This document shows, one piece after another, positions 27,011 to 36,191 of a DNA stretch of 64,000 nucleotides. The translations under genes were made by a program, and so were the position numbers. The notes under the pieces are model-generated. The model had not been told where the DNA came from and searched no databases. It saw nothing but the letters and a program-made list of their open reading frames with translations. The stretch is taken from assembly GCF_023111095.1 (NCBI RefSeq), contig NZ_JALGYW010000010.1:1-64000 (forward strand). The letters are read 5' to 3'. The DNA is from Maribellus sp. YY47. GTDB taxonomy: Bacteria > Bacteroidota > Bacteroidia > Bacteroidales > Prolixibacteraceae. The first letter of the stretch is position 1; each line of letters opens with the position of its first letter.

Positions 27011-28195
27011 ATGAAAGCTAAATCAATCCGAACCTTACTTGTTGACTTTTCCCCATTCTTCTTTTTATTGCTTTTTCTTTCATCCGGATGTCAAACACAG
27101 GAGCCGGTAAAAAAATACAATCATAGTTTTAAACCCGGTGAAATATGGGTAGATTCCGATAGTGTGCACATAAACGCCCACGGCGGAGGTATTTTGATAG
27201 TTAACGATACCTATTATTGGTTTGGCGAACACAAAACAGAGGGGAAACGTGGAAATTCTGCGCAGGTGGGCGTACAATGCTATTCATCGAAAGACTTGTA
27301 CAACTGGAAAAACGAAGGGGTTGCTTTGGCTGTTTCTGAGGACCCTAATTCCGATATTGTAAAAGGTTGTGTGCTTGAACGTCCGAAAGTAATTTACAAT
27401 GCAGTTAACCAAAAGTTCGTAATGTATTTTCATCTCGAATTAAAAGGAAAGGGATATAGTGCAGCCCGTGTTGGAATAGCAGTGAGTGATGAGGTAACCG
27501 GGCCTTATAATTTTATTCGATCGTTGCGCCCCAATGCCGGACAGTGGCCGGTAGATATGACAGTGGAACAAAGAACAAGTACTGTTGCACTTGCTGATTT
27601 TCCGGAATGGTGGACAGAAGAATGGATGAAAGCAGTACACGACGGTTTGTTTATTCGCCGCGATTTTGAAGGAGGGCAAATGTCACGCGATATGACTTTG
27701 TATGTCGACGATGACGGAAAAGCCTATCACATTTTTGCTTCCGAAGAAAATCTGACGCTTCACATTGCAGAACTGACAGATGACTACCTCGATTACACCG
27801 GGAAATATATTCGTGTTGCTCCGGGTGGACACAATGAAGCGCCTGCCATTTTTAAAAAGGACGGAGTCTATTATATGATTACCTCAGGTTGTACCGGTTG
27901 GGCGCCAAACGCTGCTCGTTTGCATACTGCCGAATCGATTTGGGGACCCTGGACCGAACATCCGAATCCATGCGTGGGAGACGATTCTGATTTAACCTTT
28001 CATTCACAGAGTACTTACATCCTACCGGTATCGGGGAAAAATAATGCGTTCATTTTTATGGCCGACCGATGGAATCCCTCGAATGCCATCGATGGCCGGT
28101 ATGTGTGGCTGCCCATTCAGTTCGAAAACGGGCTTCCGGTTCTGAAGTGGCTCGACGAATGGACATTGGATGTTTTTGATGATCTAAAGAATTAA
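27011..28195 (+). CDS. GH43-family glycoside hydrolase lipoprotein
   Basis: 394 residues with a lipoprotein signal (LFLSSGCQTQ, Cys about residue 29). The five-bladed propeller of GH43 is recognisable from NAHGGGILIVNDTYYWFGEH, LERPKVIYNAVNQKFVMYFH, SRDMTLYVDDDGKAYHIFAS and APAIFKKDGVYYMITSGCTG. This pattern is closest to subfamilies 24 and 34 as I recall them, which act on galactans and arabinogalactan-like chains. Subfamily assignment from memory is uncertain. It opens a four-gene plus-strand cluster with two GH51 arabinofuranosidases and a double GH43, pointing to arabinan or arabinogalactan side-chain breakdown. Confidence 0.85.
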   Translation: MKAKSIRTLLVDFSPFFFLLLFLSSGCQTQEPVKKYNHSFKPGEIWVDSDSVHINAHGGGILIVNDTYYWFGEHKTEGKRGNSAQVGVQCYSSKDLYNWKNEGVALAVSEDPNSDIVKGCVLERPKVIYNAVNQKFVMYFHLELKGKGYSAARVGIAVSDEVTGPYNFIRSLRPNAGQWPVDMTVEQRTSTVALADFPEWWTEEWMKAVHDGLFIRRDFEGGQMSRDMTLYVDDDGKAYHIFASEENLTLHIAELTDDYLDYTGKYIRVAPGGHNEAPAIFKKDGVYYMITSGCTGWAPNAARLHTAESIWGPWTEHPNPCVGDDSDLTFHSQSTYILPVSGKNNAFIFMADRWNPSNAIDGRYVWLPIQFENGLPVLKWLDEWTLDVFDDLKN

Positions 28196-28243
28196 ACAAT
28201 ATCGGGTTGATCTTTCTAACTTAATCTGCAAAATCAAATCTAA

Positions 28244-30835
28244 ATGAAACAGATCACTCTGGTATTGTTGCTGATTGTATTGCTGTTTTCACAAAAAGTG
28301 AAGGCAAACGAACCTGATTCAGCATATCTATTTTCCTATACAACATTGAAGAACAATGGTCATAACGGTTTGCATTATGCCTGGAGTGTTGATCGAAAAA
28401 ACTGGCAGGGAATCGGTTCTGAATTTCGTTTTCTGTTTTGTGATTTCGGAACCTGGGGATCGCAGAAACGAATGTTAGATACTTTCTTGTTTCAGGATCA
28501 GCAGGGAACATGGCATGCAATCTGGAGTTTGAACGAGGAAGTGGGGCAGTTTGCTCATGCGGAAACCGACGATTTGTACACCTGGGAACCTCAGTCGTAC
28601 CCCGAAGTGATGACCGATGGAAATGTGATGCTGCCGGAGGTTTCATTCCGGATAAACGATAAAAACTATTTAATTACCTGGCTGAGTGATATCGGTGGAA
28701 TTCAGAAAATATTTAAAACCACTACCATTGATTTTAAAACCTATTCACCAAAGGTTGCTGGATCGGAAAAAGACCGGATAAATGCCCGCGAAGAAGTTTT
28801 GGTTGACGGAGAAAAGCAGTTGGGAGTAATTTCAAAGGTATCATGGTCCGTGATCGACGGCCTGATAAAATTTTACGAGTTGTCGAAATTTCGTGAGATT
28901 CAACGTTCCGAACGTTTGACCGATGATGCCGAGCGTTTTACCGATTTAAAAGATTTGAAAGCTGAAATAACCGTTGATCCCGAAAACAGTAAGGCAATCA
29001 GTGATCTGCTGATCGGAGTTTTTTTTGAAGACATTAACTACGCGGCTGATGGCGGTTTGTATGCCGAGCTTATTCAGAACCGTGGTTTTGAATACAATCC
29101 GGCCGATACCAAATTCCGTGATCGTAACTGGAACAGCAAAAAAGCGTGGAGCTTTACCGGGAGTGAATCAGGATTTACAATCGACACATTGGCACCCGTG
29201 CATCCCAATCAAAAACATTATGCAGTTTTGAATATTACCAATGAAGGTGAAGCGCTTGAAAACGAAGGTTTTGATGGCATTCAGTTAAACGCCGGCGACA
29301 AGTATAATTTTTCGGTTTTCGCAAAAGGGTTGAATGGTGTTAAAGGAAAGTTGCTGATTCGCCTGGTAGATGAAAACGGTAAAATTTATGCCGAAGCCAG
29401 CACTAAACCGGTTGGCACTGAGTGGAAAAAACAGGAACTGGTTTTAACGGCAAATGAAAGTATTGGAAATGCAAGATTGCAGGTCGTTCCGCAGTTTACA
29501 GGTAAGGTCGCACTCGACATGATTTCGCTTTTCCCGCAGCAAACTTTTAAAGGCCGAAAAAATGGTTTGCGACCCGATCTGGCGCAGGCAATTGCCGATC
29601 TTCATCCGCGCTTTGTGCGTTTCCCGGGAGGATGTGTTTCGCATGGCGACGGTCTTGATAATATTTACCGCTGGAAAAACACCATCGGCCCGTTGGAGAG
29701 CCGGAAGCCGGATCGGAACATCTGGAATTATCATCAATCGATGGGATTGGGGTATTTCGAATATTTTCAGTTTTGTGAAGACATTGGCGCTGAACCATTG
29801 CCGGTAATTGCCGCAGGAGTTCCCTGCCAAAATTCGTCAACCGGAGGACATGGACAGCAAGGAGGAATCCCGATGTGCGACATGGATCAGTATGTACAGG
29901 ATATTCTTGATTTGATTGAATGGGCCAATGGCGACAAAAGTACGAAGTGGGGAAAACTGCGTGCCGAAGCCGGCCATCCCGAACCTTTCAACCTGAAATA
30001 TGTGGGTATTGGAAACGAAGATTTGATCACCGACATTTTTGAAGAGCGTTTCACAATGATCTTCAATGCGATAAAAGAAAAGTACCCTGAAATTATCGTG
30101 ATCGGCACAGTTGGACCGTTCTCGGAAGGAACCGATTACCGGGTTGGATGGGAAATTGCTACCAAACTACAGGTGCCACTGGTGGACGAACATTACTATC
30201 AGCCGCCGGGTTGGTATTTAAATAACCAGGACTTTTACGATCGTTACGACCGCTCAAAACCCAAAGTGTACCTAGGTGAATACGCCACTCACATTCCCGG
30301 TCGCCGCTTAAACATGGAAACAGCACTTTGCGATGCGCTTCACCTGATAAATGTGGAACGCAATGCCGATGTGGTAAGTATGACCTCGTACGCGCCTTTG
30401 CTGGCCAAACACGAACATACGCAGTGGAATCCGGATCTCATTTATTTCAATAACTCTGAAGTGTTTTTGACCACCGATTATTACGTGCAGAAATTGTTCG
30501 GACAGAATAGTGGAGATGAATATTTTGCTTCGTCGATCTGGCTGTCAACTCAGAATGAGGAAGTAAAAAAACGGGTTGCCTCATCAGTTGTTTACGACAG
30601 TAAAACAGACGAATATATTCTAAAACTGGCAAACCTGCTTCCTGTAAAAATAAGTTCAAAAATCAATCTGGCTGATCTTCCTGTGATTGAGGGAGAAGCT
30701 GAGTTGATCACATTTCAGGGAGAGGTTAATGATGAAAAAGCAAAGCCTGAAGCAAGGACAGTTTCAGTCTCTTCCAATTTTGAAGTTGATTTGCCGGCTT
30801 ATTCTTTTTCTGTAATCAGAATGAAGTCTGAATGA
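28244..30835 (+). CDS. Alpha-L-arabinofuranosidase (GH51) with an extra N-terminal propeller-like domain
   Basis: 863 residues, about 230 more than the next gene. Signal peptide 1-21. Residues about 25-235 look like part of a GH43/GH32-type propeller (LFSYTTLKNNGHNGLHYAWS, GTWHAIWSLNEEVGQFAHAE) but I see no GH43 catalytic set. Residues about 240-860 are a full GH51 enzyme: GVFFEDINYAADGGLYAELI, acid/base Glu592 in GIGNED, nucleophile Glu679 in YLGEYATH, and the C-terminal beta-sandwich. A CBM-like insert with LDMISLFPQQTF precedes the TIM barrel. It removes terminal arabinofuranosyl residues. It lies 48 bases after the GH43 gene. Confidence 0.93.
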   Translation: MKQITLVLLLIVLLFSQKVKANEPDSAYLFSYTTLKNNGHNGLHYAWSVDRKNWQGIGSEFRFLFCDFGTWGSQKRMLDTFLFQDQQGTWHAIWSLNEEVGQFAHAETDDLYTWEPQSYPEVMTDGNVMLPEVSFRINDKNYLITWLSDIGGIQKIFKTTTIDFKTYSPKVAGSEKDRINAREEVLVDGEKQLGVISKVSWSVIDGLIKFYELSKFREIQRSERLTDDAERFTDLKDLKAEITVDPENSKAISDLLIGVFFEDINYAADGGLYAELIQNRGFEYNPADTKFRDRNWNSKKAWSFTGSESGFTIDTLAPVHPNQKHYAVLNITNEGEALENEGFDGIQLNAGDKYNFSVFAKGLNGVKGKLLIRLVDENGKIYAEASTKPVGTEWKKQELVLTANESIGNARLQVVPQFTGKVALDMISLFPQQTFKGRKNGLRPDLAQAIADLHPRFVRFPGGCVSHGDGLDNIYRWKNTIGPLESRKPDRNIWNYHQSMGLGYFEYFQFCEDIGAEPLPVIAAGVPCQNSSTGGHGQQGGIPMCDMDQYVQDILDLIEWANGDKSTKWGKLRAEAGHPEPFNLKYVGIGNEDLITDIFEERFTMIFNAIKEKYPEIIVIGTVGPFSEGTDYRVGWEIATKLQVPLVDEHYYQPPGWYLNNQDFYDRYDRSKPKVYLGEYATHIPGRRLNMETALCDALHLINVERNADVVSMTSYAPLLAKHEHTQWNPDLIYFNNSEVFLTTDYYVQKLFGQNSGDEYFASSIWLSTQNEEVKKRVASSVVYDSKTDEYILKLANLLPVKISSKINLADLPVIEGEAELITFQGEVNDEKAKPEARTVSVSSNFEVDLPAYSFSVIRMKSE

Positions 30836-30886
30836 GTTTTACAAGATTAAAGCTGCAGAAATTTGTAATACATATAAAACGATATA

Positions 30887-32833
30887 ATGATGAAAAAAAT
30901 AGCAATTCTGATAATTGTATTGGCGTGGTTTCAGCCTGTTTGTGCGCAGAGGAGTTTTGTAGTAGATGCGGGAAAAATTGGAGCTAAAATTCAGCCCGAT
31001 ATGTACGGGGTGTTTTTTGAAGACATCAACTTTGGTGCCGACGGCGGTTTATACGCCGAACTAATCAAAAACCGTTCATTCGAATTTGACCAGCCGTTTG
31101 TGGGCTGGATACCGTTTGGCGATGTAAAAGTAATGGATGAAGATCCTTGTTTCGATCGGAATCCGCGCTATGTGCGATTAAATGAAAAAGGCCTTCGCAG
31201 AGGAACGGGTTTGGAAAATGTTGGTTTCACAGGGATTGGTTTTAAACAAAACGATACTTACCGGTTTTCGTTTTACGGCCGCTCGCTGGATGGCGCGGAA
31301 AAGAAATTCAGAATTGAGCTGATCAGCAATAACAACACGATTGGAAAAGGAAATCTTTCAGTTGCGGGTTCTGACTGGAAAAAGTACGAGTGTACAATTA
31401 AAGCGGGTGAAACTTCTTTAAAAGGAAAAATCCGGCTGGTACTGGAAACTGCCGGCGAAGTGGATCTCGATCATATTTCACTTTTTCCGACTGAAACCTG
31501 GAAAAACCGCGAAAATGGTTTGCGAAAAGATTTGGTGGAAGCGCTTTATGATCTGAATCCCGGAGTATTTCGCTTTCCCGGTGGTTGTATCATCGAAGGT
31601 AACACGCTCGAAACCCGTTACCAGTGGAAGAACAGTGTTGGCCCGGTTGAAAACCGTCCGTTAAATGAAAACCGCTGGAACTACACTTTTAAACATCGTT
31701 TTTTCCCTGATTATTACCAAAGTTACGGACTGGGTTTTTACGAGTTCTTTTTGTTGAGCGAAGATTTGGGTGCTGAGCCGCTTCCCGTAGTAAGTTGCGG
31801 ACTGGCTTGTCAGTACGAAAGTACAGAATGTGTAGCTGTTGGTGATTTGCAACCTTACATCGACGATGCAGTGGATCTAATAGAATTTGCCAACGGCCCG
31901 GCCGATTCGGAATGGGGGAAAGTGCGTGCGGAAATGGGACATCCGGAACCTTTTCATCTGAAATATTTAGCCGTTGGAAACGAACAGTGGGGCGAAGGAT
32001 ACGTGGAACGTTTGATTCCGTTTATGGAAGCCATCCGGGGAAAATATCCTGAAATTAAAATAGTGGGAACGGCAGGTCCAACTCCTGAAGGTGAAAATTT
32101 TGACTACCTGTGGCCCAAAATGAAGGAGCTAAAAGTGGATCTGGTGGATGAACATTATTACCGCAGCCCCGAATGGTTCCTGGAAAATGCTGAACGTTAC
32201 GACAGCTACGACCGGAACGGCCCAAAAGTATTTGCCGGAGAATATGCGGCACATCCTAAAAGTAGAGACAACAACGTAGCCGGAGCAATCGCTGAAGCTG
32301 CTTTTATGACCGGTTTGGAGCGAAATGCCGATGTTGTTCAGCTGGCTACCTATGCACCCTTGTTTGCCCATGTGGATGCCTGGCAGTGGAAACCTGATAT
32401 GATCTGGTTTGATAACCTGAATGTAGTTCGGACACCCAATTATTATGTGCAGCAAATGTACGCGCAGAACGTTGGTACAAACGTACTTTCAATTTTACAG
32501 GATGGAAATATCATATCAGGAGCAGATGGTTTGTATGCTTCGTCCTGTATTGATAAAAATACCTCTGAAATTATTGTGAAAGTGGTGAATGCTTCGGCTG
32601 ATGTTCAGGATATAAATATTAATCTGACTGGTTTGAAAGGAACAGTGAAAAACGGTGAAGTGCTGATAACCTGTCTGCATTCAAACGTGCCCGAAGCCGT
32701 GAATACTTTGGAAGCGCCCAACTCGGTGGTACCGACTCATACATCTATTCATACAAACGGAAACGAATTTCAGCTTAAAGCACAGGGAAATGCCTTTTAT
32801 GTTTGCAAACTAAAAATTCAACCTAAAAAATAG
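30887..32833 (+). CDS. Alpha-L-arabinofuranosidase (GH51)
   Basis: 648 residues, standard length for secreted GH51 enzymes of Bacteroidota. Signal peptide 1-20 (ending VCAQ). GVFFEDINFGADGGLYAELI opens the enzyme. The carbohydrate-binding-like insert ends at LDHISLFPTETW. Acid/base Glu366 lies in VGNEQWGEG and nucleophile Glu452 in FAGEYAAH. It is a paralogue of the upstream GH51 domain but lacks the N-terminal propeller. It starts 51 bases downstream of that gene and ends 6 bases before the double-GH43 gene, so one transcript is likely. ATG is doubled (30887 and 30890). Confidence 0.95.
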   Translation: MMKKIAILIIVLAWFQPVCAQRSFVVDAGKIGAKIQPDMYGVFFEDINFGADGGLYAELIKNRSFEFDQPFVGWIPFGDVKVMDEDPCFDRNPRYVRLNEKGLRRGTGLENVGFTGIGFKQNDTYRFSFYGRSLDGAEKKFRIELISNNNTIGKGNLSVAGSDWKKYECTIKAGETSLKGKIRLVLETAGEVDLDHISLFPTETWKNRENGLRKDLVEALYDLNPGVFRFPGGCIIEGNTLETRYQWKNSVGPVENRPLNENRWNYTFKHRFFPDYYQSYGLGFYEFFLLSEDLGAEPLPVVSCGLACQYESTECVAVGDLQPYIDDAVDLIEFANGPADSEWGKVRAEMGHPEPFHLKYLAVGNEQWGEGYVERLIPFMEAIRGKYPEIKIVGTAGPTPEGENFDYLWPKMKELKVDLVDEHYYRSPEWFLENAERYDSYDRNGPKVFAGEYAAHPKSRDNNVAGAIAEAAFMTGLERNADVVQLATYAPLFAHVDAWQWKPDMIWFDNLNVVRTPNYYVQQMYAQNVGTNVLSILQDGNIISGADGLYASSCIDKNTSEIIVKVVNASADVQDININLTGLKGTVKNGEVLITCLHSNVPEAVNTLEAPNSVVPTHTSIHTNGNEFQLKAQGNAFYVCKLKIQPKK

Positions 32834-32839
32834 CAGATC

Positions 32840-35017
32840 ATGATAGTTCGAGCGATTGTAAAAAGAGTTTTTTCTTTTTTCTTTTTGACGATAATGGGAG
32901 CCTTTCTTCTGGCCGGTTGCAGTAAGCCAGAAAATATGGAAGGCTATCTGTTCGCGTACTTTACCGGAAACGGACCCGGGCAGGAAGCCATCCGTTTTGC
33001 AATCAGTACCGACGGTTATCACTACCGGGCGCTGAATGACAATCAGCCGGTATTGGATTCTAAGGAGATAAGCACTTCTGGTGGTGTTCGCGATCCACAT
33101 ATTTTGCGCGGCGCCGATGGCAAAAACTTTTATATGGTAGCCACCGATTTGTACGTTCCTGAACAGGGCTGGAACAATTATGCGATGATCCTGATGAAAT
33201 CGACCGACCTGATTAACTGGCAAACATCGGTAGTAAATATTCCGGAGACTTATCCTGATCAATTTGGAAAAGTAGATCGTGTTTGGGCACCGCAAACCAT
33301 TTACGATGAAACTACCGGGAAATACATGGTTTACTTCTCGATGCGCAGTGGCGATGGCACCCCCGACATTATTTACTATGCTTTTGCCAACAAGGATTTT
33401 ACGGCGCTTGAAGCCGCTCCAAAACAGTTGTATTTTCCACCTGCTGATAGTAACACCAAAGCTTGCATCGATGGTGACATTATTTCCTTTAACGGCAAGT
33501 TTTATCTGTTTCACAAAGCGGAAGACGGTGATCCCGGGATTAAACTAGCTATTTCGGATAAACTTACCGAAGGCTATCAGCTGGTAAGCGACAAACGCGT
33601 GGATTGCGAAAGAAATCGTGTGGAAGGAAGCGGTGTTTTCAAACTGAATAGTTCGGAGGATTACATTCTGATGTACGATGTGTACACCAACGGTCGCTAT
33701 CAGTTCACCAAAAGTTCTGACCTGGAACATTTTGAGGTGATCGATGAAGACATTTCCATGAATTTTCATCCTCGGCACGGAACGGTAATGCCAATTACAG
33801 GAAAGGAATTAAAACGTTTGGTGGATAAATGGGGAAGTTTTGATGATCCGTTCGTTGACATTACTTCGCCGCAATTAAAGAAACTGAACGTTGATATAAA
33901 AGGGAAAGAAAGAACAATGCATTTGCCGGTTAAACGGGGAACCGATCTTAAGAATTTTGATCCCGCATTTAAATGTTGGACAGGTTTTTCTGTTAGTCCG
34001 CTTGGACCACAGGATTTCTCCAACGGAGCGGTGGCTTATACTTTTTCGATTGAAGGAAAGGGCGATGCTGTTTACCAGGTAACTTCTGCCGAAGATCAAA
34101 ATCCGGTGTTGGAAGGCTATTATGCCGACCCGGATATTTTGTATTCCGAAAAAACAGGGAAATATTACATCTATCCAACCAGCGATGGTTTTGATGGCTG
34201 GTCGGGGTATTATTTCAAGGTATTTTCTTCGGATAACTTGGTTGACTGGACAGATGAGGGAATCATTCTTGATCTGCATAAAGATGTGAGCTGGGCAGAC
34301 CGGAATGCCTGGGCTCCGTGTATCGTTGAAAAGAAAATTAACGGTGAATACAAATATTTCTATTATTTCACCGCGGCTCAGAAAATCGGTGTGGCTGTGG
34401 CTGATAATCCAACCGGACCGTTTGTTGACAGCGGAAAAGCGCTGATCGACTGGAAACCCAAAGGCATCAACCGTGGTCAGGAAATTGATCCGGATGTATT
34501 TACCGATCCAAAAACAAATAAAAGTTACCTCTATTGGGGAAATGGTTACATGGCCGGTGCTGAGTTGAATGACGATATGGTTTCACTCAATATGAAAACC
34601 TTTAAAACGTTCAACGTTGACGGCACTTTCAGGGAAGGAACGTATGTGATTTATCGGAATGGCACCTATTATTTTATGTGGTCGGAAGATGATACCCGCA
34701 GTCCGAATTACAAAGTGCGTTATGCCACAAGCGATTCGCCGATGGGTAAACTGACGATTCCTGAAAACAACATCGTTATTCAGCGTGATCCGGAGACCAA
34801 TATTTTTGCAACCGGACACAATTCAGCCATTCAGGTTCCCGGAAAAGATGAATGGTACCTGGTTTATCATCGCTTCACCTATCCCAAGGGAGTAGATATG
34901 CCACGCGGCTCCGGTGGTTTTCATCGCGAAGTTTGCATCGACAAAATGGAGTTTGATGAAAACGGAAATATTCTGGAGGTGAAACCAACTTTTAAAGGAA
35001 TTGAGCCGGTGAACTAG
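32840..35017 (+). CDS. Tandem GH43 lipoprotein (two glycoside hydrolase family 43 domains)
   Basis: 725 residues with lipoprotein signal (FLLAGCSKPE). Residues about 30-330 are one GH43 propeller: catalytic base in GGVRDPHILRG, WAPQTIYDETTGKYMVYFS, and the acid candidate in NRVEGSGVFK. Residues about 410-720 are a second: base in EGYYADPDILYSEKTGKYYI, pKa-setting Asp in EIDPDVFTDP, and acid candidate in FREGTYVIYRNGTYYFMWSE. Both seem to keep the Asp-Asp-Glu set. Family members are arabinofuranosidases, xylosidases or galactosidases. Last gene of the cluster, with a terminator at 35053-35079. Confidence 0.9.
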   Translation: MIVRAIVKRVFSFFFLTIMGAFLLAGCSKPENMEGYLFAYFTGNGPGQEAIRFAISTDGYHYRALNDNQPVLDSKEISTSGGVRDPHILRGADGKNFYMVATDLYVPEQGWNNYAMILMKSTDLINWQTSVVNIPETYPDQFGKVDRVWAPQTIYDETTGKYMVYFSMRSGDGTPDIIYYAFANKDFTALEAAPKQLYFPPADSNTKACIDGDIISFNGKFYLFHKAEDGDPGIKLAISDKLTEGYQLVSDKRVDCERNRVEGSGVFKLNSSEDYILMYDVYTNGRYQFTKSSDLEHFEVIDEDISMNFHPRHGTVMPITGKELKRLVDKWGSFDDPFVDITSPQLKKLNVDIKGKERTMHLPVKRGTDLKNFDPAFKCWTGFSVSPLGPQDFSNGAVAYTFSIEGKGDAVYQVTSAEDQNPVLEGYYADPDILYSEKTGKYYIYPTSDGFDGWSGYYFKVFSSDNLVDWTDEGIILDLHKDVSWADRNAWAPCIVEKKINGEYKYFYYFTAAQKIGVAVADNPTGPFVDSGKALIDWKPKGINRGQEIDPDVFTDPKTNKSYLYWGNGYMAGAELNDDMVSLNMKTFKTFNVDGTFREGTYVIYRNGTYYFMWSEDDTRSPNYKVRYATSDSPMGKLTIPENNIVIQRDPETNIFATGHNSAIQVPGKDEWYLVYHRFTYPKGVDMPRGSGGFHREVCIDKMEFDENGNILEVKPTFKGIEPVN

Positions 35018-35052
35018 TTACATTTTGCAAATACAATAATTTATTTCAACAG

Positions 35053-35079
35053 GGTTGTCGTTTTAAGACAGCCTTTTTT
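35053..35079 (+). terminator. Intrinsic terminator of the GH43/GH51 cluster
   Basis: GGTTGTC pairs with GACAGCC (one G-U pair) across a 7-base loop and is followed by six Ts, 35 bases after the stop of the tandem GH43 gene. Confidence 0.88.
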
Positions 35080-35211
35080 ACATAATTTGTGATAATATCC
35101 TGTTGGTTAGCCCCATTATATTGGTAAATATTGTTATTTTCAACCTCTACAACGACTTGTGGAATCTTCCCCTGGATGACCGGTCGGTTTATTGGGACGC
35201 AAATAATCAAA

Positions 35212-35292
35212 AAAGATAGCGGCTAGAGTCCAATTTTCATCTTCAAGGTTTTCTCAATTCTGTTTCGAATTGGACTTTCATGCCGCTTTTCT
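35212..35292. repeat. Long imperfect inverted repeat
   Basis: The left arm (35212-35235: AAAGATAGCGGC then AGTCCAATT) pairs with the right arm (35268-35292: AATTGGACT then GCCGCT and a TTTTCTTTT tail). The two 6- and 9-bp blocks are perfect, separated by small asymmetric bulges, with a loop of about 32 bases. On the plus strand it ends in a T-rich tract and could terminate or fold as a stable RNA; no promoter was identified. Confidence 0.45.
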
Positions 35293-35367
35293 TTTAACAA
35301 ATCTAAGGACTTATAATTTATCTGTTGCTATAGGGGCTGCATAAGATTTACAATGATTCAGTACAAC

Positions 35368-35452
35368 AAAAAAAAAACTCCCCAGCTCTCTGAGGAGTTT
35401 TAAAGCTGTCAATGAAATTAGTTCATTTAACAAGCTAAACCACTTCATTGAC
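35368..35452 (-). ncRNA. Candidate small RNA: 9-bp stem followed by a strong terminator
   Basis: On the minus strand a perfect 9-bp stem (GTCAATGAA with TTCATTGAC, 27-base loop; 35452-35408) is followed by a second hairpin (AACTCC, CAG, loop, CTG, GGAGTT; 35399-35376) and at least nine Ts. Since HU already has its own terminator at 35583-35608, this second minus-strand terminator implies a separate transcript. Only a poor promoter match (TATTTTTA near 35465) is seen. It matches no RNA family that I can recognise. Confidence 0.28.
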
Positions 35453-35582
35453 CAGACGAAATAAAAATAGTTTAATTCAACAAGAAGTTTTTTTCGCGTT
35501 TAATGACAGAAAACCAGAGTAAGGCCAGTCATCTCGAAATAAGGATGGTTTTGATAAGTAGAAATTATGTTTGAGGGAAATA

Positions 35583-35608
35583 AAAAAGGGAGGTCAATTG
35601 CCTCCCTT
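35583..35608 (-). terminator. Intrinsic terminator of the HU gene
   Basis: On the minus strand GGGAGG, loop CAATTGA, CCTCCC and six Ts, 26 bases downstream of the HU stop. Confidence 0.93.
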
Positions 35609-35633
35609 AAATTTCTTTGCCTGTAGTGTATTG

Positions 35634-35906
35634 TTACGACACTGCGTCAGCCAATTCAGCACCAGCTTTGAATTTAACTACCTTTTTAGCAGGAATTGTA
35701 ATTTCTTTACCAGTTTGTGGGTTTCTACCTGTTCTGGCACCACGTTCAGAGATAGATAATGAGCCAAATCCAACGAGAGCAACTCTGTCACCGCCTTTAA
35801 GAGCGTCAGTTGTTGCATCGATAAAAGCGTCTAGTGCTTTTTTTGCGTCGGCTTTGCTAAGGCCTGCTTTTTCGGCCATTGCGTCAATTAATTGTGCTTT
35901 ATTCAT
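35634..35906 (-). CDS. hup: HU-family DNA-binding protein
   Basis: 90 residues, exact family length. It bends and compacts DNA as a dimer in the nucleoid. The N-terminal helix pair ([20 protein letters not shown]), the [20 protein letters not shown] arm that grips DNA, and the closing [15 protein letters not shown] are all intact. It is monocistronic with its own terminator and an AT-rich upstream region of about 280 bp, in which the only features I can place are the tRNA-Ser promoter elements at the far end. Confidence 0.97.
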   Translation of the reverse strand: MNKAQLIDAMAEKAGLSKADAKKALDAFIDATTDALKGGDRVALVGFGSLSISERGARTGRNPQTGKEITIPAKKVVKFKAGAELADAVS

Positions 35907-36151
35907 AAGGCAAAATTTAAAATAATTAATTAAGTGATTGAAAATAAAGTATTTAGTTATTTTAGTTAATTCTTATTTAAATCTTATTGTTTTCTGAGAT
36001 ATTGATATCGGTACGTCCAAACATCAGTAAAATCAATACTTTCAGAGCGCTTTAACTAAAGCTTAGCTAAATTCAGAAATAAGTTTTAAAAAACCAAACT
36101 ATAAAACCCTTTTTTTTTTCTGCGTTTTCATAAAAATTAGACAAAAAACTT

Positions 36152-36181
36152 TTTGCGGTTTAAAAAATTAATCTACTTTTG
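36152..36181 (+). promoter_or_regulatory. Promoter of tRNA-Ser
   Basis: TTTG (36152-36155), an 18-base spacer and TACTTTTG (36174-36181) fully match the Bacteroidota consensus, 10 bases before the first base of the tRNA. Confidence 0.82.
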
Positions 36182-36191
36182 CACCGCATCC

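Larger units (their letters stand above)
35018..35633. other. 616-bp gene-poor region with several hairpins
   Basis: No standard gene. From left to right it holds the GH43-cluster terminator (35053-35079), a long imperfect inverted repeat (35212-35292), an inverted repeat plus terminator pair that may be a small RNA (35368-35452), and the HU terminator (35583-35608). A minus-strand frame open from 35222 to the TGA at 35046 reads with plausible composition (PVIQGKIPQVVVEVENNN) but has no ATG and runs through the plus-strand terminator, so at most it is a gene remnant. Confidence 0.5.

Noticed and set aside
32810-33514. Minus-strand frame of 234 codons opposite the tandem GH43 gene
   Set aside because: It is antisense to clear GH43 motifs and has no recognisable domain or start context.
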